This document shows positions 1 to 11,043 of a stretch of 64,000 nt of DNA, piece by piece. Numbering within the stretch: the first letter of the stretch is position 1; every line of letters begins with the position of its first letter. A program made the position numbers and the translations under genes. The DNA is from Pseudomonadota bacterium. GTDB taxonomy: Bacteria > Pseudomonadota > Gammaproteobacteria > Nitrosococcales > Methylophagaceae. A model generated the notes under the pieces. That model worked only from the letters and a program-made list of their open reading frames with translations. It was not told the origin of the DNA and searched no databases. Location of the stretch: NCBI GenBank assembly GCA_030576275.1, contig JALIBN010000006.1, positions 3,517 to 67,516 on the forward strand. The letters run 5' to 3'.

Positions 1-1
1 G

Positions 2-190
2 GCATCACGAACCTCTCGCGGTGGATTATTTTCTCCGCATAACACCGCAACCATTACCGAAATCGAATCCAATACTCGATATGCCGTAGACTCATGGTTT
101 GATAACAATGGCGAACCACCGGCGATTATTCCATTAACACTATGGAAATCTGGCTGGAAACCCGACTGGAAATTTGGGACTAATAAATAA
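2..190 (+). CDS. C-terminal fragment of an unidentified protein truncated by the window start
   Basis: Frame 2 reads ASRTSRGGLFSPHNTATITEIESNTRYAVDSWFDNNGEPPAIIPLTLWKSGWKPDWKFGTNK* and ends just before hemW. No stop inside. Confidence 0.5.
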   Translation, partial: ASRTSRGGLFSPHNTATITEIESNTRYAVDSWFDNNGEPPAIIPLTLWKSGWKPDWKFGTNK

Positions 191-192
191 CT

Positions 193-1353
193 ATGTTTAA
201 TTTCACTACTCTACCACCGCTTAGCCTTTATATTCATGTGCCTTGGTGTGTGCGTAAATGTCCGTATTGTGATTTCAATTCACATAAGTCGCCAGACAAT
301 TTACCAGAAGCTAGTTATATAGATGCATTGATCCGTGATTTGGAGCAAGAAATGCCTTCCGTTTGGGGCCGCACCGTTCAAAACATCTTTATCGGTGGCG
401 GTACACCCAGTTTATTTTCAGCTGAAGCCTATGAGCGTTTATTTTCATCCATCCGCGCCTTAATTCCATTAAGTCCTCATGCCGAAATTACCCTAGAAGC
501 TAATCCGGGTACCTTTGAAGCGCAGCGTTTTTCCGACTATCGTGATTTAGGAATTAACCGTTTATCTATTGGCGTTCAAAGTTTTAATGATCAATCGCTC
601 ACTGCTTTAGGTCGAATTCACGACAGTAAACAAGCCATCAAAGCCATTGAAACGGCCCATAAAGTAGGCTTTGATAATTTTAATTTAGATCTGATGTTTG
701 GCTTACCTCACCAAACTGAAAAAACGGCTCGCCATGATGTCGCCACGGCAATAGCACTTGCCCCTAGCCATATCTCGTATTATCAACTAACCCTTGAACC
801 TAACACCTTGTTTTATCAAAATCCGCCTACCTTACCTGATGAAGATCCGATAATTGACTGGCAGATAGCAAATCAACAGCAACTCGCGGAAGCTGGTTAT
901 CAGCAATATGAGGTATCTGCTTACGCTAAAGGTAAAAATCGTTGTCAACATAATCTCAATTATTGGCAGTTTGGTGATTATTTAGGTATTGGCGCAGGCG
1001 CTCATGGCAAAATAACCGATGCGGCGAAACAAACCATTACTCGCCGTTCTAAACAAAAGCAACCCCAAGCTTTTATTGATACCGCCGGCTCACCGTCAGT
1101 TATATTAACTGAGGAAGTAATAAGTAAAAGAGATATTGGATTTGAGTTTATGTTGAATGCTTTAAGACTAACGGATGGTTTTCCTACGCCGTTATTTTAT
1201 CAACATGCTGGCTTGCCTATTTCTCATATCGACAAAGCGCTACAATATGCTGAACAAGAAGGATTATTAACTAGAGATATACACTTTATTCGTCCGACAG
1301 AAAAAGGTCAGCGTTATCTTAATGTATTGATTGAGCTATTCTTACCAGAATAG
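193..1353 (+). CDS. hemW: Radical SAM heme chaperone HemW (oxygen-independent coproporphyrinogen III oxidase-like)
   Basis: LYIHVPWCVRKCPYCDFNSH radical SAM motif, FIGGGTPSLF, LSIGVQSFND, DLMFGLPHQT. Confidence 0.93.
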   Translation: MFNFTTLPPLSLYIHVPWCVRKCPYCDFNSHKSPDNLPEASYIDALIRDLEQEMPSVWGRTVQNIFIGGGTPSLFSAEAYERLFSSIRALIPLSPHAEITLEANPGTFEAQRFSDYRDLGINRLSIGVQSFNDQSLTALGRIHDSKQAIKAIETAHKVGFDNFNLDLMFGLPHQTEKTARHDVATAIALAPSHISYYQLTLEPNTLFYQNPPTLPDEDPIIDWQIANQQQLAEAGYQQYEVSAYAKGKNRCQHNLNYWQFGDYLGIGAGAHGKITDAAKQTITRRSKQKQPQAFIDTAGSPSVILTEEVISKRDIGFEFMLNALRLTDGFPTPLFYQHAGLPISHIDKALQYAEQEGLLTRDIHFIRPTEKGQRYLNVLIELFLPE

Positions 1354-1387
1354 TATGCTGTTTATATTATCTAAAGGAGTTCTGCCC

Positions 1388-1684
1388 ATGAAAAAAAGTA
1401 CCTTTACCTTGCTTGCTTGCGTATTGCTATCGGCAACGTCGCTTAGCCAAGCAGAAGTCATTTCTATAGCCGATCCTACTAATCAGGTAGCCAACAGCCC
1501 CGAAGGCATTTTACGTCCAATACAGGGCATGTCCATGGCAACTGTTGAACAGAAATTCGGTCAACCTGAGCAAAAAATCGCCGCTGTCGGTCAACCACCG
1601 ATCGCTCGCTGGATCTATACTGACTTTGTAGTGTTCTTTGAAAATAATTTAGTAATACATTCGGTTGTGCCACATAAACAATGA
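1388..1684 (+). CDS. Small secreted/periplasmic protein of unknown function
   Basis: The ATG at 1388 follows AAAGGAG; signal peptide MKKSTFTLLACVLLSATSLSQA. The ORF-track start at 1331 overlaps hemW and is less likely. Confidence 0.65.
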   Translation: MKKSTFTLLACVLLSATSLSQAEVISIADPTNQVANSPEGILRPIQGMSMATVEQKFGQPEQKIAAVGQPPIARWIYTDFVVFFENNLVIHSVVPHKQ

Positions 1685-2328
1685 AACTCGTTTCAGTCAA
1701 TGTCTCGCTTCCTGTTGAGATTGACTACAATGGCACCCGAATTTCGACCAGTATTTTTAAAAAGCCCATCTCGGGCAAAGTAGCTGTTCACCCGTTTAAA
1801 TTAGCCGGCGATCAACAAGTCGATTTAGAAAATCATGGTGGTGGCCACAAAGCTATTTATAGTTATGCTACTGAGCACTACGATTATTGGAAACAAGCGC
1901 TCGATAGACCTGAGTTACATTACGGCCAGTTTGGTGAAAACTTAACGATTCATGGTTTAGATGAAGCCGCATTATGCATTGGTGATCGATTACACATCGC
2001 GGATTGCATTCTAGAAATAACACAACCGAGAATACCTTGCTTTAAACTAGGTATCGCATTTGATTCAACGACAATGCCTAAACAATTTATTCAATATGGT
2101 TACACGGGCATATACTTCAAAGTAATACAGACTGGAGCAATTGAAGCCGGCGACGAAGTTGTGCGTAGTTATCAACACCCAAATAAATTGTCAGTAAAAA
2201 CGTTATTTTCTGCCTACTTTGATGACGACTTTATAGGTGCTGAAAAAGTGATGCAAACTGCCGCTGAAACGCTAGAATTATCTGACGAATGGCGTGAGAA
2301 AGTTATAGAACGATTAGCTAAGTATTAA
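1681..2328 (+). CDS. MOSC domain-containing protein (YiiM-like)
   Basis: VHPFKLAGDQQVDLENHGGGHKAIYSYATEHYDYW and FGENLTIHGLDE are typical of the MOSC family. Confidence 0.88.
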   Translation: MKLVSVNVSLPVEIDYNGTRISTSIFKKPISGKVAVHPFKLAGDQQVDLENHGGGHKAIYSYATEHYDYWKQALDRPELHYGQFGENLTIHGLDEAALCIGDRLHIADCILEITQPRIPCFKLGIAFDSTTMPKQFIQYGYTGIYFKVIQTGAIEAGDEVVRSYQHPNKLSVKTLFSAYFDDDFIGAEKVMQTAAETLELSDEWREKVIERLAKY

Positions 2329-2834
2329 CCTTCAATATCTAGAAATCGTCGTAAAGCCCATTTTGGAATTGTGCCTACTCGGGCATGATGCAATGAATCT
2401 GATTCAATCACAATCAGCACCAAAACCGTTACCAATGTAGGTAATATCCCAAAACCACCAATCAAGCCATAAACAGCTTCTTTCATAAGCCCTAGGTGCT
2501 GATTAGCTAACCACCCTAGCAGTGATACCGAGCTCAGCAATAACAAAGCATAAGTAAATAATAAGCTCCAGCGCCGTGCGATTTGCCAGTGTATATAGAT
2601 GAACTCACTATCTTCACGTTTTACTTTACTTGCTCGGTAGAATGTATATGCCAGAGCCATTACTGAAAATATCGGTACTAGCGCCATAAAATATAAATAT
2701 TGCGGACCGAAAGTCGAGATCGCAGTAAACAACAAAATATGGTTCATAATCAAGTTGCTTAAAAAAATATCATGAGGCACTTTTGCCGCTTTTCTTTCAG
2801 CCTCATTGGGTTCTGAAAACTCGACCTTATCCAT
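2325..2834 (-). CDS. Conserved hypothetical membrane protein
   Basis: Multiple hydrophobic helices; immediately downstream of thrC on the same strand. Confidence 0.6.
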   Translation of the reverse strand: MDKVEFSEPNEAERKAAKVPHDIFLSNLIMNHILLFTAISTFGPQYLYFMALVPIFSVMALAYTFYRASKVKREDSEFIYIHWQIARRWSLLFTYALLLLSSVSLLGWLANQHLGLMKEAVYGLIGGFGILPTLVTVLVLIVIESDSLHHARVGTIPKWALRRFLDIEG

Positions 2835-3980
2835 TTATCTAGCCATATTACTCAAAATAGCATCACGTACCGCATCAAGTTTCGCATCCACTGTAATGAG
2901 AGGTGATGTGCTTTGTTTAATAGCGATATCAGGATCTTTCAAACCATGTCCGGTCAAGGTACATACAACAGTACTGCCTTCAGGGATTTTTCCTGATTGG
3001 ATATCTCTAATTGCACCGGCTAATGAGGTAGCTGAAGCAGGCTCACAGAAGATACCTTCTTTCTCAGCTAATAATTTTTGTGTGGCTAAGATGATGTCAT
3101 CATCACATTCATCAAACCATCCTTCAGATTCTTCTTTAACTTTCCACGCCATATCCCAGCTTTGTGGATGACCAATGCGAATTGCTGTGGCCACTGTTTC
3201 AGGATCATCAACCATTTTCCCACGCATAAATGGCGCACTGCCAGAAGCTTGATAACCAATCATTTTGGGGCGACTACTAATAACGGCATCTTTAGTAAAT
3301 TTACATTCACCACGGCAAAGTGCACATGCATCGGTTACATGATCACCACATTTTGATGCATATTCGCTATAACCAATCCAATGCGCGGTGATGTTACCGG
3401 CATTACCCACTGGCAGGCAGTGATAATCAGGGGCACGTCCCAATTCTTCAACAATTTCAAATGCCGCTGTTTTTTGACCTTGCAGACGATAAGGATTAAT
3501 TGAATTAACAATAGTGACCGGCGCATGTTCAGCCACGTCTTTTACTAATTGCATACCTTCATCAAAGTTACCTTTGATTTGAATAACAACCGCATCATGC
3601 ATCATCGCTTGCGCTAATTTACCTAAGGCAATTTTGCCATCAGGAATCAATACAAACGCTGTAATACCTGCTCGTGCAGCATAGGCAGCTGCGGCTGCTG
3701 AAGTATTACCTGTTGACGCACAAATAATCGCCTTACTACCTGCTTCAACTGCTTTAGTCACCGCCATGGTCATTCCACGGTCTTTAAATGAGCCCGTAGG
3801 ATTTAAACCTTCATATTTGACGTAAATCTCAACATTTTTACCGATATGTTTTGGAATATTATTCAGTTTTAATAAAGGCGTATTACCTTCACCCAAGCTG
3901 ATTATTTTGGTATCAGCACTGACCGGTAAGCGGTCACGGTAACGTTCAATTAGACCGGTGTAACGTGGACGAAATGGCAT
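2835..3980 (-). CDS. thrC: Threonine synthase
   Basis: YEGLNPTGSFKDRGMT PLP motif, ASTGNTSAAAAAYAARAG; next to hom. Confidence 0.95.
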   Translation of the reverse strand: MPFRPRYTGLIERYRDRLPVSADTKIISLGEGNTPLLKLNNIPKHIGKNVEIYVKYEGLNPTGSFKDRGMTMAVTKAVEAGSKAIICASTGNTSAAAAAYAARAGITAFVLIPDGKIALGKLAQAMMHDAVVIQIKGNFDEGMQLVKDVAEHAPVTIVNSINPYRLQGQKTAAFEIVEELGRAPDYHCLPVGNAGNITAHWIGYSEYASKCGDHVTDACALCRGECKFTKDAVISSRPKMIGYQASGSAPFMRGKMVDDPETVATAIRIGHPQSWDMAWKVKEESEGWFDECDDDIILATQKLLAEKEGIFCEPASATSLAGAIRDIQSGKIPEGSTVVCTLTGHGLKDPDIAIKQSTSPLITVDAKLDAVRDAILSNMAR

Positions 3981-4035
3981 AAAATTTCCTCTTTAAATAT
4001 CTATATGTACTGGGAGTGCTTAACTTACGTCAGCT

Positions 4036-5346
4036 CTATCCTAATGATTCCATACGAATCCGCATGACTGAATCCTTAACGGTGCTTAATGCTTCGATTT
4101 GCATAATCGCTGCATCCATATTTTTTTCTAAAACCTCATGGGTCAGCATGATCAGCGGCACCATGCCACCTTGCTGTTCAGGTTCTTTTTGTACTATCGC
4201 TTCAATACTAATGCCATTGACACTTAAGATACGGGTGATATCAGCGAGTACACCTAATTTATCTTCTGTAGCGATCCGTAAATAGTACGAAGTAACCACT
4301 TGAGACATTGGCATTATAGGCGTGTTATCTAATGAGTCTGGTTTGAAGGCTAAATGCGGCACCCGATTTTCAGGGTCGGAAGTCAACGCTCGCACAACAT
4401 CAACAATATCGGCAACTACAGCTGAAGCCGTTGCATCAGAACCCGCACCAGCACCGTAATAAAGTGTCGAGCCGACAGCATCACCATGCACCAAAATAGC
4501 GTTCATCACGCCATCAACATTAGCGATTAAACGACGATGAGGAATTAATGTTGGATGAACACGTAACTCAATACCTTGTGGTGTTTTTTTTGCGATACCT
4601 AAATGTTTGATTCGATAACCCAACTCACCCGCATTTTTCACATCTTCTTGTGAAATTTTGCTAATACCTTCGGTATAGGCCTTGTTAAATTGCAATGGTA
4701 TACCAAAGGCTATTGAAGCCATGATGGTCAATTTATGAGCAGCATCAATACCTTCAACATCAAAAGTCGGATCAGCTTCTGCATAACCTAAAGCCTGAGC
4801 TTCAGTTAATACCTCAGCAAAGTCACGACCTTTATCACGCATTTCGGTAAGAATGAAGTTACCCGTACCATTGATAATACCGGCCAACCATTCAATTCGA
4901 TTACCAGCTAAACCTTCACGCATCGCTTTTATAATTGGAATACCACCGGCAACTGCTGCTTCAAAGCTTATCGTAACACCCTTTTCCTGGGCTTTAGCAA
5001 ATAGCTCATTACCGTGCAATGCAATTAATGCTTTATTGGCGGTAACAACATGTTTGCCATTTTCAATAGCCTTCATTACTAATTCACGAGCAATGCCTGT
5101 ACCACCAATCAATTCAACAACAATTTCAATTTCAGGATTGTTAATGATAGCCATAGCATCATCTGTCAATGAGATACCATCAGTCTTACAAATCTTCGGT
5201 GAATCTAGATCACGGTCAGCAGCCCATGCAATTTCAATATCACGACCTGCTCGACGACTAATTTCTTTTGCATTGCGGGTCAATACATTAACCGTACCAC
5301 CGCCCACTGTACCTAAGCCTAAAATTCCGATTTTTACTGAGTGCAA
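4036..5346 (-). CDS. hom: Homoserine dehydrogenase
   Basis: GLGTVGGGTVNVL nucleotide-binding motif, GIINGTGNFILTEM, C-terminal ACT-like domain. Confidence 0.95.
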   Translation of the reverse strand: MHSVKIGILGLGTVGGGTVNVLTRNAKEISRRAGRDIEIAWAADRDLDSPKICKTDGISLTDDAMAIINNPEIEIVVELIGGTGIARELVMKAIENGKHVVTANKALIALHGNELFAKAQEKGVTISFEAAVAGGIPIIKAMREGLAGNRIEWLAGIINGTGNFILTEMRDKGRDFAEVLTEAQALGYAEADPTFDVEGIDAAHKLTIMASIAFGIPLQFNKAYTEGISKISQEDVKNAGELGYRIKHLGIAKKTPQGIELRVHPTLIPHRRLIANVDGVMNAILVHGDAVGSTLYYGAGAGSDATASAVVADIVDVVRALTSDPENRVPHLAFKPDSLDNTPIMPMSQVVTSYYLRIATEDKLGVLADITRILSVNGISIEAIVQKEPEQQGGMVPLIMLTHEVLEKNMDAAIMQIEALSTVKDSVMRIRMESLG

Positions 5347-5355
5347 AACTATCCC

Positions 5356-6534
5356 CTAACTATTTTTAAACATATCACGGATCCCTCGGATCGCTTGACG
5401 TGTGCGGTGTTCATTTTCAATTAAACCAAAACGAACGTGATCATCGCCATATTCACCAAAACCGATGCCTGGTGATACCGCTACTTTCGCTTCTTGTAAT
5501 AATTTCTTAGTGAATTCTAATGAGCCCATTTCACGATATTTCTCTGGGATCTGAGCCCAAACAAACATTGTAGCCTTTGGCTTTTCCACTTTCCAACCAA
5601 TAGAGTTTAAGCCGTCGCAGAGTACATCGCGGCGCTTCCTATAGGTTTCAACTATTTCAGCGACACATTCTTGTGGACCATCCAAAGCAGCAATAGCAGC
5701 AACTTGAATCGGCGTAAACATGCCATAATCAAGATATGATTTCATTCTTGCTAACGCGGCCACCAAGGTTGGATTACCCGACATAAAGCCCACACGCCAA
5801 CCAGGCATATTATAAGTTTTAGATAAAGTATAAAACTCTACAGCAACATCAATCGCACCGGGCACTTGTAAAATCGATGGTGCTTTATAACCATCAAAAG
5901 TAATTTCGCCATACGCTAAATCATGCACCACCCAAATTTGGTGTTCTTTAGCAAATGCGACAACTTTTTCAAAAAATTCCAAATCAACGCACTGGGTCGT
6001 CGGATTGCCAGGAAAGTTTAAGACCAGCATTTTTGGTTTTGGCCATGAATCTTTCACTGATTTTTCGAGTTCAGCGAAAAAATCACCGCCAGGAACTAAT
6101 GGTACGTGGCGGATATCGGCACCAGAAATAACAAAACCATATGGATGGATCGGGTAAGCAGGATTCGGAACTAATATGGCATCACCTGGCCCAACGGTGG
6201 CCAATGCCAAATGCGCAAGGCCTTCTTTCGAACCGATGGTAACAATCGTTTCGGTTTCTGGATCAAGTGTCACATCAAACTGACGTTGATACCAATCGCA
6301 AATGGCTTTGCGTAAACGAGGAATTCCCCGCGATACCGAGTAACGATGAGTATCTGGACGCTGGGCTGCCTCGATTAATTTTTCGATAACATGCGGCGGC
6401 GCAGGTTGGTCTGGATTACCCATACCGAAATCGATAATATCTTCACCGCGCGCACGGGCTTTTGCCTTCAAATCGTTAACGATATTGAACACATAGGGCG
6501 GAAGGCGTTTAATTCTAGGGAAGTCGTCGTTCAC
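5356..6534 (-). CDS. alaC: Alanine transaminase AlaC-type class I/II aminotransferase
   Basis: [33 protein letters not shown]; upstream of hom-thrC. Confidence 0.88.
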   Translation of the reverse strand: MNDDFPRIKRLPPYVFNIVNDLKAKARARGEDIIDFGMGNPDQPAPPHVIEKLIEAAQRPDTHRYSVSRGIPRLRKAICDWYQRQFDVTLDPETETIVTIGSKEGLAHLALATVGPGDAILVPNPAYPIHPYGFVISGADIRHVPLVPGGDFFAELEKSVKDSWPKPKMLVLNFPGNPTTQCVDLEFFEKVVAFAKEHQIWVVHDLAYGEITFDGYKAPSILQVPGAIDVAVEFYTLSKTYNMPGWRVGFMSGNPTLVAALARMKSYLDYGMFTPIQVAAIAALDGPQECVAEIVETYRKRRDVLCDGLNSIGWKVEKPKATMFVWAQIPEKYREMGSLEFTKKLLQEAKVAVSPGIGFGEYGDDHVRFGLIENEHRTRQAIRGIRDMFKNS

Positions 6535-6631
6535 TTAAGTACCTGAAAATAGCAATAACGGTTGGCAAACCAAGCAAAATAACTGAAAATGGTCAGCACT
6601 ACAATCTTAACATTCTACAGAACTTATCATT

Positions 6632-7474
6632 ATGACTGAACAAGAAACTTTTTATAACGAAATTATAGCTGATTTAGAAGATGGTACCTTGGTCTTACCG
6701 ACCTTACCTGAAGTCGCATTGAGAGTTCGAGATGTTGTAGATGATCCTGATTGCACCTCAGCAAAATTAGCTGACATCATTGTCACTGATCCCGCATTAT
6801 CTACGCGCCTGCTCAAAGTCTCCAATAGCGCTTTATACCGTGGTCGTGTGCCTGTGGAAAGCATCCAAATGGCTGTTTCTCGATTAGGTCTGACAATGGT
6901 CAGGAATCTGGTGACAAGCCTAGTAATGGAACAAATGTTTCAGGCCACTTCAAATCGATTGGAAAAACGCCTACATGACTTGTGGGAACACAGTACAGAA
7001 GTTGCCGCTATCAGTCAGGTCATTGCCTCTAAAAAACCGGGTATTAAAGCCGACGAAGCCATGCTCGCAGGCTTAATACACGATATTGGCGTGTTACCAA
7101 TATTAATGAAAGCTGAAGAATCCCCAGAAATACTCAAAAATACAGTACTACTAGACAGTCTGATCTCACGATTACATACACGTATTGGTGCTGCTATTTT
7201 AAGAAGTTGGAAATTTCCAGAAAGTTTGATTGCCGTTGCAGCTGAACACGAAGATTATCATCGTAATACAGGAAACGCTCCAGACTTAGTTGATATTATT
7301 CAAGTTGCTAATTTACAAAGCTATATAAATACCGATAAAGCACTCTCTGAACAACAACTACAAAATATTAAAGCATTTTCAAAACTCAATATTGATACCA
7401 ATATCAATGTCGTCGAACTTGAAGAAAACAGTGCAGAATATGCTGAGGCCCTAGCATTATTTTCCGCAATGTAA
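6632..7474 (+). CDS. HDOD domain-containing protein
   Basis: LPTLPEVALRVRDVVDDP, ADIIVTDPALSTRLLKVSNSALY, LAGLIHDIGVLPI. Confidence 0.88.
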   Translation: MTEQETFYNEIIADLEDGTLVLPTLPEVALRVRDVVDDPDCTSAKLADIIVTDPALSTRLLKVSNSALYRGRVPVESIQMAVSRLGLTMVRNLVTSLVMEQMFQATSNRLEKRLHDLWEHSTEVAAISQVIASKKPGIKADEAMLAGLIHDIGVLPILMKAEESPEILKNTVLLDSLISRLHTRIGAAILRSWKFPESLIAVAAEHEDYHRNTGNAPDLVDIIQVANLQSYINTDKALSEQQLQNIKAFSKLNIDTNINVVELEENSAEYAEALALFSAM

Positions 7475-7505
7475 GTTGTAATTTAGACGCTAGGCTCATG
7501 TCATA

Positions 7506-7541
7506 AAAAAGGCTATCTCCTTGCGGAAATAGCCTTTTTTT
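7506..7541. terminator. Rho-independent bidirectional terminator between convergent HDOD and lysS genes
   Basis: aaaaaGGCTATctccttgcggaaATAGCCttttttt stem-loop. Confidence 0.85.
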
Positions 7542-7558
7542 ATGCTTAAATATAAATT

Positions 7559-9055
7559 TTACTCTGGTCGCATATGCGGGAATAACAATACATCTCTAAT
7601 CGACGGTGAATCAGTTAGCAACATCACCAAGCGATCAATACCAATCCCCTCACCTGCTGTAGGTGGCATTCCGTATTCTAATGCGCGAATATAATCAGCA
7701 TCAAAATGCATCGCTTCATCATCACCTGCGTCTTTATCCGCTACTTGCGCTTGAAAACGTTCAGCTTGATCTTCAGCGTCATTTAACTCTGAGAAGCCAT
7801 TGGCGATTTCTCGACCACCGACAAAAAATTCAAAGCGATCTGTCACAAAAGGATCGGCATCGCTACGACGAGCCAATGGTGAAACTTCGGTTGGATATGC
7901 GGTGATAAAGGTCGGTTCCATCAAGCGATGCTCGACGGTTTTCTCAAAGATTTCGATTTGGATTTTACCTAAACCGTAACTTGCTTTTAATGGGATACCT
8001 AGACCTTCAGCGACAGTGGTTGCAGCTTCTATTGTTGCCAATTGCTCGGCAGAAATATCGGCGTTAAAATCTAATATCGATTCAATTACAGTCATACGAT
8101 GGAAGGGTTTTGCAAAATCCAAATCAGTGCCTTGATAATGGACTTGTGATGTACCCAATACATCTTGAGTCACGGTGCGTAGCATTTCTTCTGTCAGATC
8201 CATCAAATCTTTAAAATCAGCATAAGCCTGATAAAACTCGACCATGGTAAATTCAGGGTTATGACGTGTTGATAAACCTTCATTGCGGAAATTACGGTTA
8301 ATTTCAAACACTCGCTCAAAACCACCGACAACTAGACGTTTTAGATACAGTTCCGGTGCAATGCGCAGGAATAAGTCCATATCTAAGGCATTATGGAAAG
8401 TAGTAAACGGTTTTGCTGTTGCACCACCTGGGATCGCCTGCATCATTGGGGTTTCGACTTCTAAATAGTCTTTTGCCATCAAAAATCGACGAATACCATC
8501 AATAATCCGTGTGCGAATAATAAATGTTTTACGGCTTGCTTCGTTCATAATCAAATCAACATAACGTTGACGATAACGCGTTTCTTGATCAGACAAACCA
8601 TGGAATTTTTCAGGCAGCGGACGTAACGATTTGGTTAATAGACGGATATCATCCACTAGTACCGATAATTCGCCTTTTTGAGTACGAAACATCACCCCTT
8701 CAGCAGCAATAATATCGCCTAAGTCCCAACGTTTAAAATCACCATAAACACCTTCGGCTAAATCATCACGTTTAACGTATAACTGCATGTCGCCTGACAT
8801 ATCGCGAATATTGGCAAAACTGGCTTTACCCATCACTCGTTTGGTCATCAAGCGACCAGCTATTTTAACGCGTCGCGGTGTAGCACTTAATTCTTCAGCA
8901 GAAGTATGCTCATACTCAACTGTTAATTCAGCATTGACTACGTTACGACGAAAATCATTCGGAAAGGGATTACCCTGTTCACGCAACGCTGCCAATTTTT
9001 CACGACGTTGGGCAATTAATCGGTTTTCGTCTTGTTCAATTTCGTTTGTCATCAT
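7559..9055 (-). CDS. lysS: Lysine--tRNA ligase, class II
   Basis: [26 protein letters not shown] motif 2, [31 protein letters not shown] motif 3. Confidence 0.96.
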   Translation of the reverse strand: MMTNEIEQDENRLIAQRREKLAALREQGNPFPNDFRRNVVNAELTVEYEHTSAEELSATPRRVKIAGRLMTKRVMGKASFANIRDMSGDMQLYVKRDDLAEGVYGDFKRWDLGDIIAAEGVMFRTQKGELSVLVDDIRLLTKSLRPLPEKFHGLSDQETRYRQRYVDLIMNEASRKTFIIRTRIIDGIRRFLMAKDYLEVETPMMQAIPGGATAKPFTTFHNALDMDLFLRIAPELYLKRLVVGGFERVFEINRNFRNEGLSTRHNPEFTMVEFYQAYADFKDLMDLTEEMLRTVTQDVLGTSQVHYQGTDLDFAKPFHRMTVIESILDFNADISAEQLATIEAATTVAEGLGIPLKASYGLGKIQIEIFEKTVEHRLMEPTFITAYPTEVSPLARRSDADPFVTDRFEFFVGGREIANGFSELNDAEDQAERFQAQVADKDAGDDEAMHFDADYIRALEYGMPPTAGEGIGIDRLVMLLTDSPSIRDVLLFPHMRPE

Positions 9056-9064
9056 TGGTCTCTT

Positions 9065-10160
9065 TTACAATCCCGACTTTAGGGATGCTTCAATAAATAA
9101 GTCTAAATCACCATCTAAAACTGCTTGGGTATTACCCGTTTCTACATTAGTTCGTAAATCTTTGATCCGGGATTGATCTAAAACGTAAGAACGAATTTGG
9201 CTACCCCAACCAATATCTGATTTAGCATCTTCAGCTGATTGTTTTTCTTCATTCTGTTTGTGTAATTCCAGCTCGTATAGCTTGGCACGTAACAGATTCA
9301 TTGCCGTGTCTCTATTTTGATGCTGAGAACGTTGGTTCTGACATTGCACCACAGTATTGGTCGGAATATGCGTTATACGAATGGCGGAATCAGTCTTATT
9401 TACATGCTGACCACCGGCACCACTGGCACGATAGGTATCGACTCTTAAATCGGCTTTATTAATTTCTATTTCGATATTTTCATCGACTTCAGGATATACA
9501 AATACTGATGCAAATGAGGTATGGCGGCGTGCGCCAGAATCAAATGGTGATTTACGCACTAGGCGATGGACACCCGTTTCAGTTCTTAGTAAACCAAAGG
9601 CATATTCACCTTCAAAATGAATCGTCGCACTTTTGATGCCTGCAACCTCACCGGAAGAAGCTTCAACCAGCTCAACCTTAAACCCTTGTGCTTCGCCCCA
9701 GCGAAGATACATGCGCAAAATCATATTGGCCCAATCTTGTGCTTCCGTGCCACCTGAACCAGATTGAATATCTAAATAGGCATTATTGATATCCATTTTT
9801 CCGGAAAACATGCGTTGAAATTCAAGTTTCTCCAAGGCTTTTTCTAGGGTATCGAGATCCTGTTTCACCACATCGAAAGTATCTTGATCTTGTTCTTCTA
9901 CCGCCATTTCAAGCAATTCTTTGGCATCATCGAGTGTCGTGTGATGACCTGCTAAGGTGGTAACTATCCGTTCTAAACTAGCGCGTTCCTTACCTAAGGA
10001 TTGTGCTCGTTCGGGATTGTCCCAAACGGTAGGTGACTCCAGTTCGCGGGTAACCTCAATTAATTGTTCAGCTTTTACATCATAGTCAAAGATACCCCCT
10101 AAGATCGTCACAACGACCTCGGAGTTCTTTAATTCGTTGCATTGTTGCGCCTAGTTCCAA
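9065..10160 (-). CDS. prfB: Peptide chain release factor 2, made by programmed +1 frameshift
   Basis: [21 protein letters not shown] (GGQ). The upstream zero frame on the minus strand reads (TTG start)[23 protein letters not shown] then TGA, and continues in +1 as DYDVKAEQL. The ORF track shows only the downstream frame. Confidence 0.93.
10084..10103 (-). promoter_or_regulatory. prfB: prfB programmed +1 frameshift site (CTTAGGGGGTATCTTTGACT)
   Basis: Minus strand reads CTT AGG GGG TAT CTT TGA C: internal Shine-Dalgarno-like AGGGGG, CTT slippery codon and in-frame TGA C. Confidence 0.93.
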
Positions 10161-10243
10161 CGGGGTATCCTTTTGATAATGACTATAAGATAGCTACTAT
10201 AAGTAGCATAAAGCTCGTTATTGTAGCGTATTCGACATATTAA

Positions 10244-11041
10244 TTATTGTTTAGGTAAGAAACGTAAAGGATCAACCGGCTTGCCATTACGTCTAATTTC
10301 AAAATGTAACTGTTCCTGCTGGGCACCACTACGACCAAGCGTTGCAATATTTTGGCCGGCCTTCACATACTGCCCTTCTTTGACTAATAAAGTTTTATTG
10401 TGGGCATAGGCACTCAGATAGACATCATTATGTTTAATAATCAATAAATTACCGTATCTCGCCAAGCCATTTCCACTATAAACGACCTTGCCTGATGCTG
10501 ATGCAATTACCGCTTGTCCTGATTTCCCGGCTATATCTATTCCTTTCCTACCTGCAGATGAGATGGAATACGTTGAAATTACCTTGCCAGCTGTTGGCCA
10601 GCGCCAGTTTAGATTTTGATTACCTGAACTACTCGGTGGCGGTGACTTGTTGGGTGTTGATGTCGTTGCCTGCTTAGTTTGTGATGCAGGTTGCCATTGT
10701 GTTGATTTTGTCTTGGTCTCGACCTTTTGTTTCACAACGGGTTTGTTGTAATTAGTCGCTTTTTTAGTCTGTTTAAAATATATTTTTTGATCGACATAAA
10801 TATTATAAGGTGATCGAATATTATTAATTTTAGCTAATTCTTTGTAATCCATTCCATAACGAAAGCTGATTGAATATAAAGTATCGCCTTTTTTAACCTT
10901 GTAAACCGATCCTGACCTTGAAGCAGATCCGAAATTACTAGCTGTTTTTGAGTTGTCGCCATAACTACCAACAGGAACCACTGCTAGGCTTCCACCACAG
11001 GCGGTCAACGTTAACATAAGCAGTATTACAATGATTCTCAT
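10244..11041 (-). CDS. nlpD: NlpD-type LysM/M23 murein hydrolase activator lipoprotein
   Basis: Lipobox MRIIVILLMLTLTACGG; LysM YKVKKGDTLYSISFRYGMD; M23 domain GIDIAGKSGQAVIASASGKVVYSGNGL...LHFEIRRNGKPVDP. Start trimmed to the lipoprotein Met. Confidence 0.9.
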   Translation of the reverse strand: MRIIVILLMLTLTACGGSLAVVPVGSYGDNSKTASNFGSASRSGSVYKVKKGDTLYSISFRYGMDYKELAKINNIRSPYNIYVDQKIYFKQTKKATNYNKPVVKQKVETKTKSTQWQPASQTKQATTSTPNKSPPPSSSGNQNLNWRWPTAGKVISTYSISSAGRKGIDIAGKSGQAVIASASGKVVYSGNGLARYGNLLIIKHNDVYLSAYAHNKTLLVKEGQYVKAGQNIATLGRSGAQQEQLHFEIRRNGKPVDPLRFLPKQ

Positions 11042-11043
11042 AA

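Noticed and set aside
1331-1387. N-terminal extension of the small secreted protein ORF
   Set aside because: It overlaps hemW and lacks a ribosome-binding site. The ATG at 1388 has AAAGGAG and starts a signal peptide.
2806-3171. 121-aa plus-strand ORF opposite thrC
   Set aside because: Antisense shadow of the threonine synthase gene.
4853-5359. 168-aa plus-strand ORF opposite hom
   Set aside because: Antisense to a well-supported homoserine dehydrogenase; low-complexity S/I/P-rich translation with no recognisable domain.
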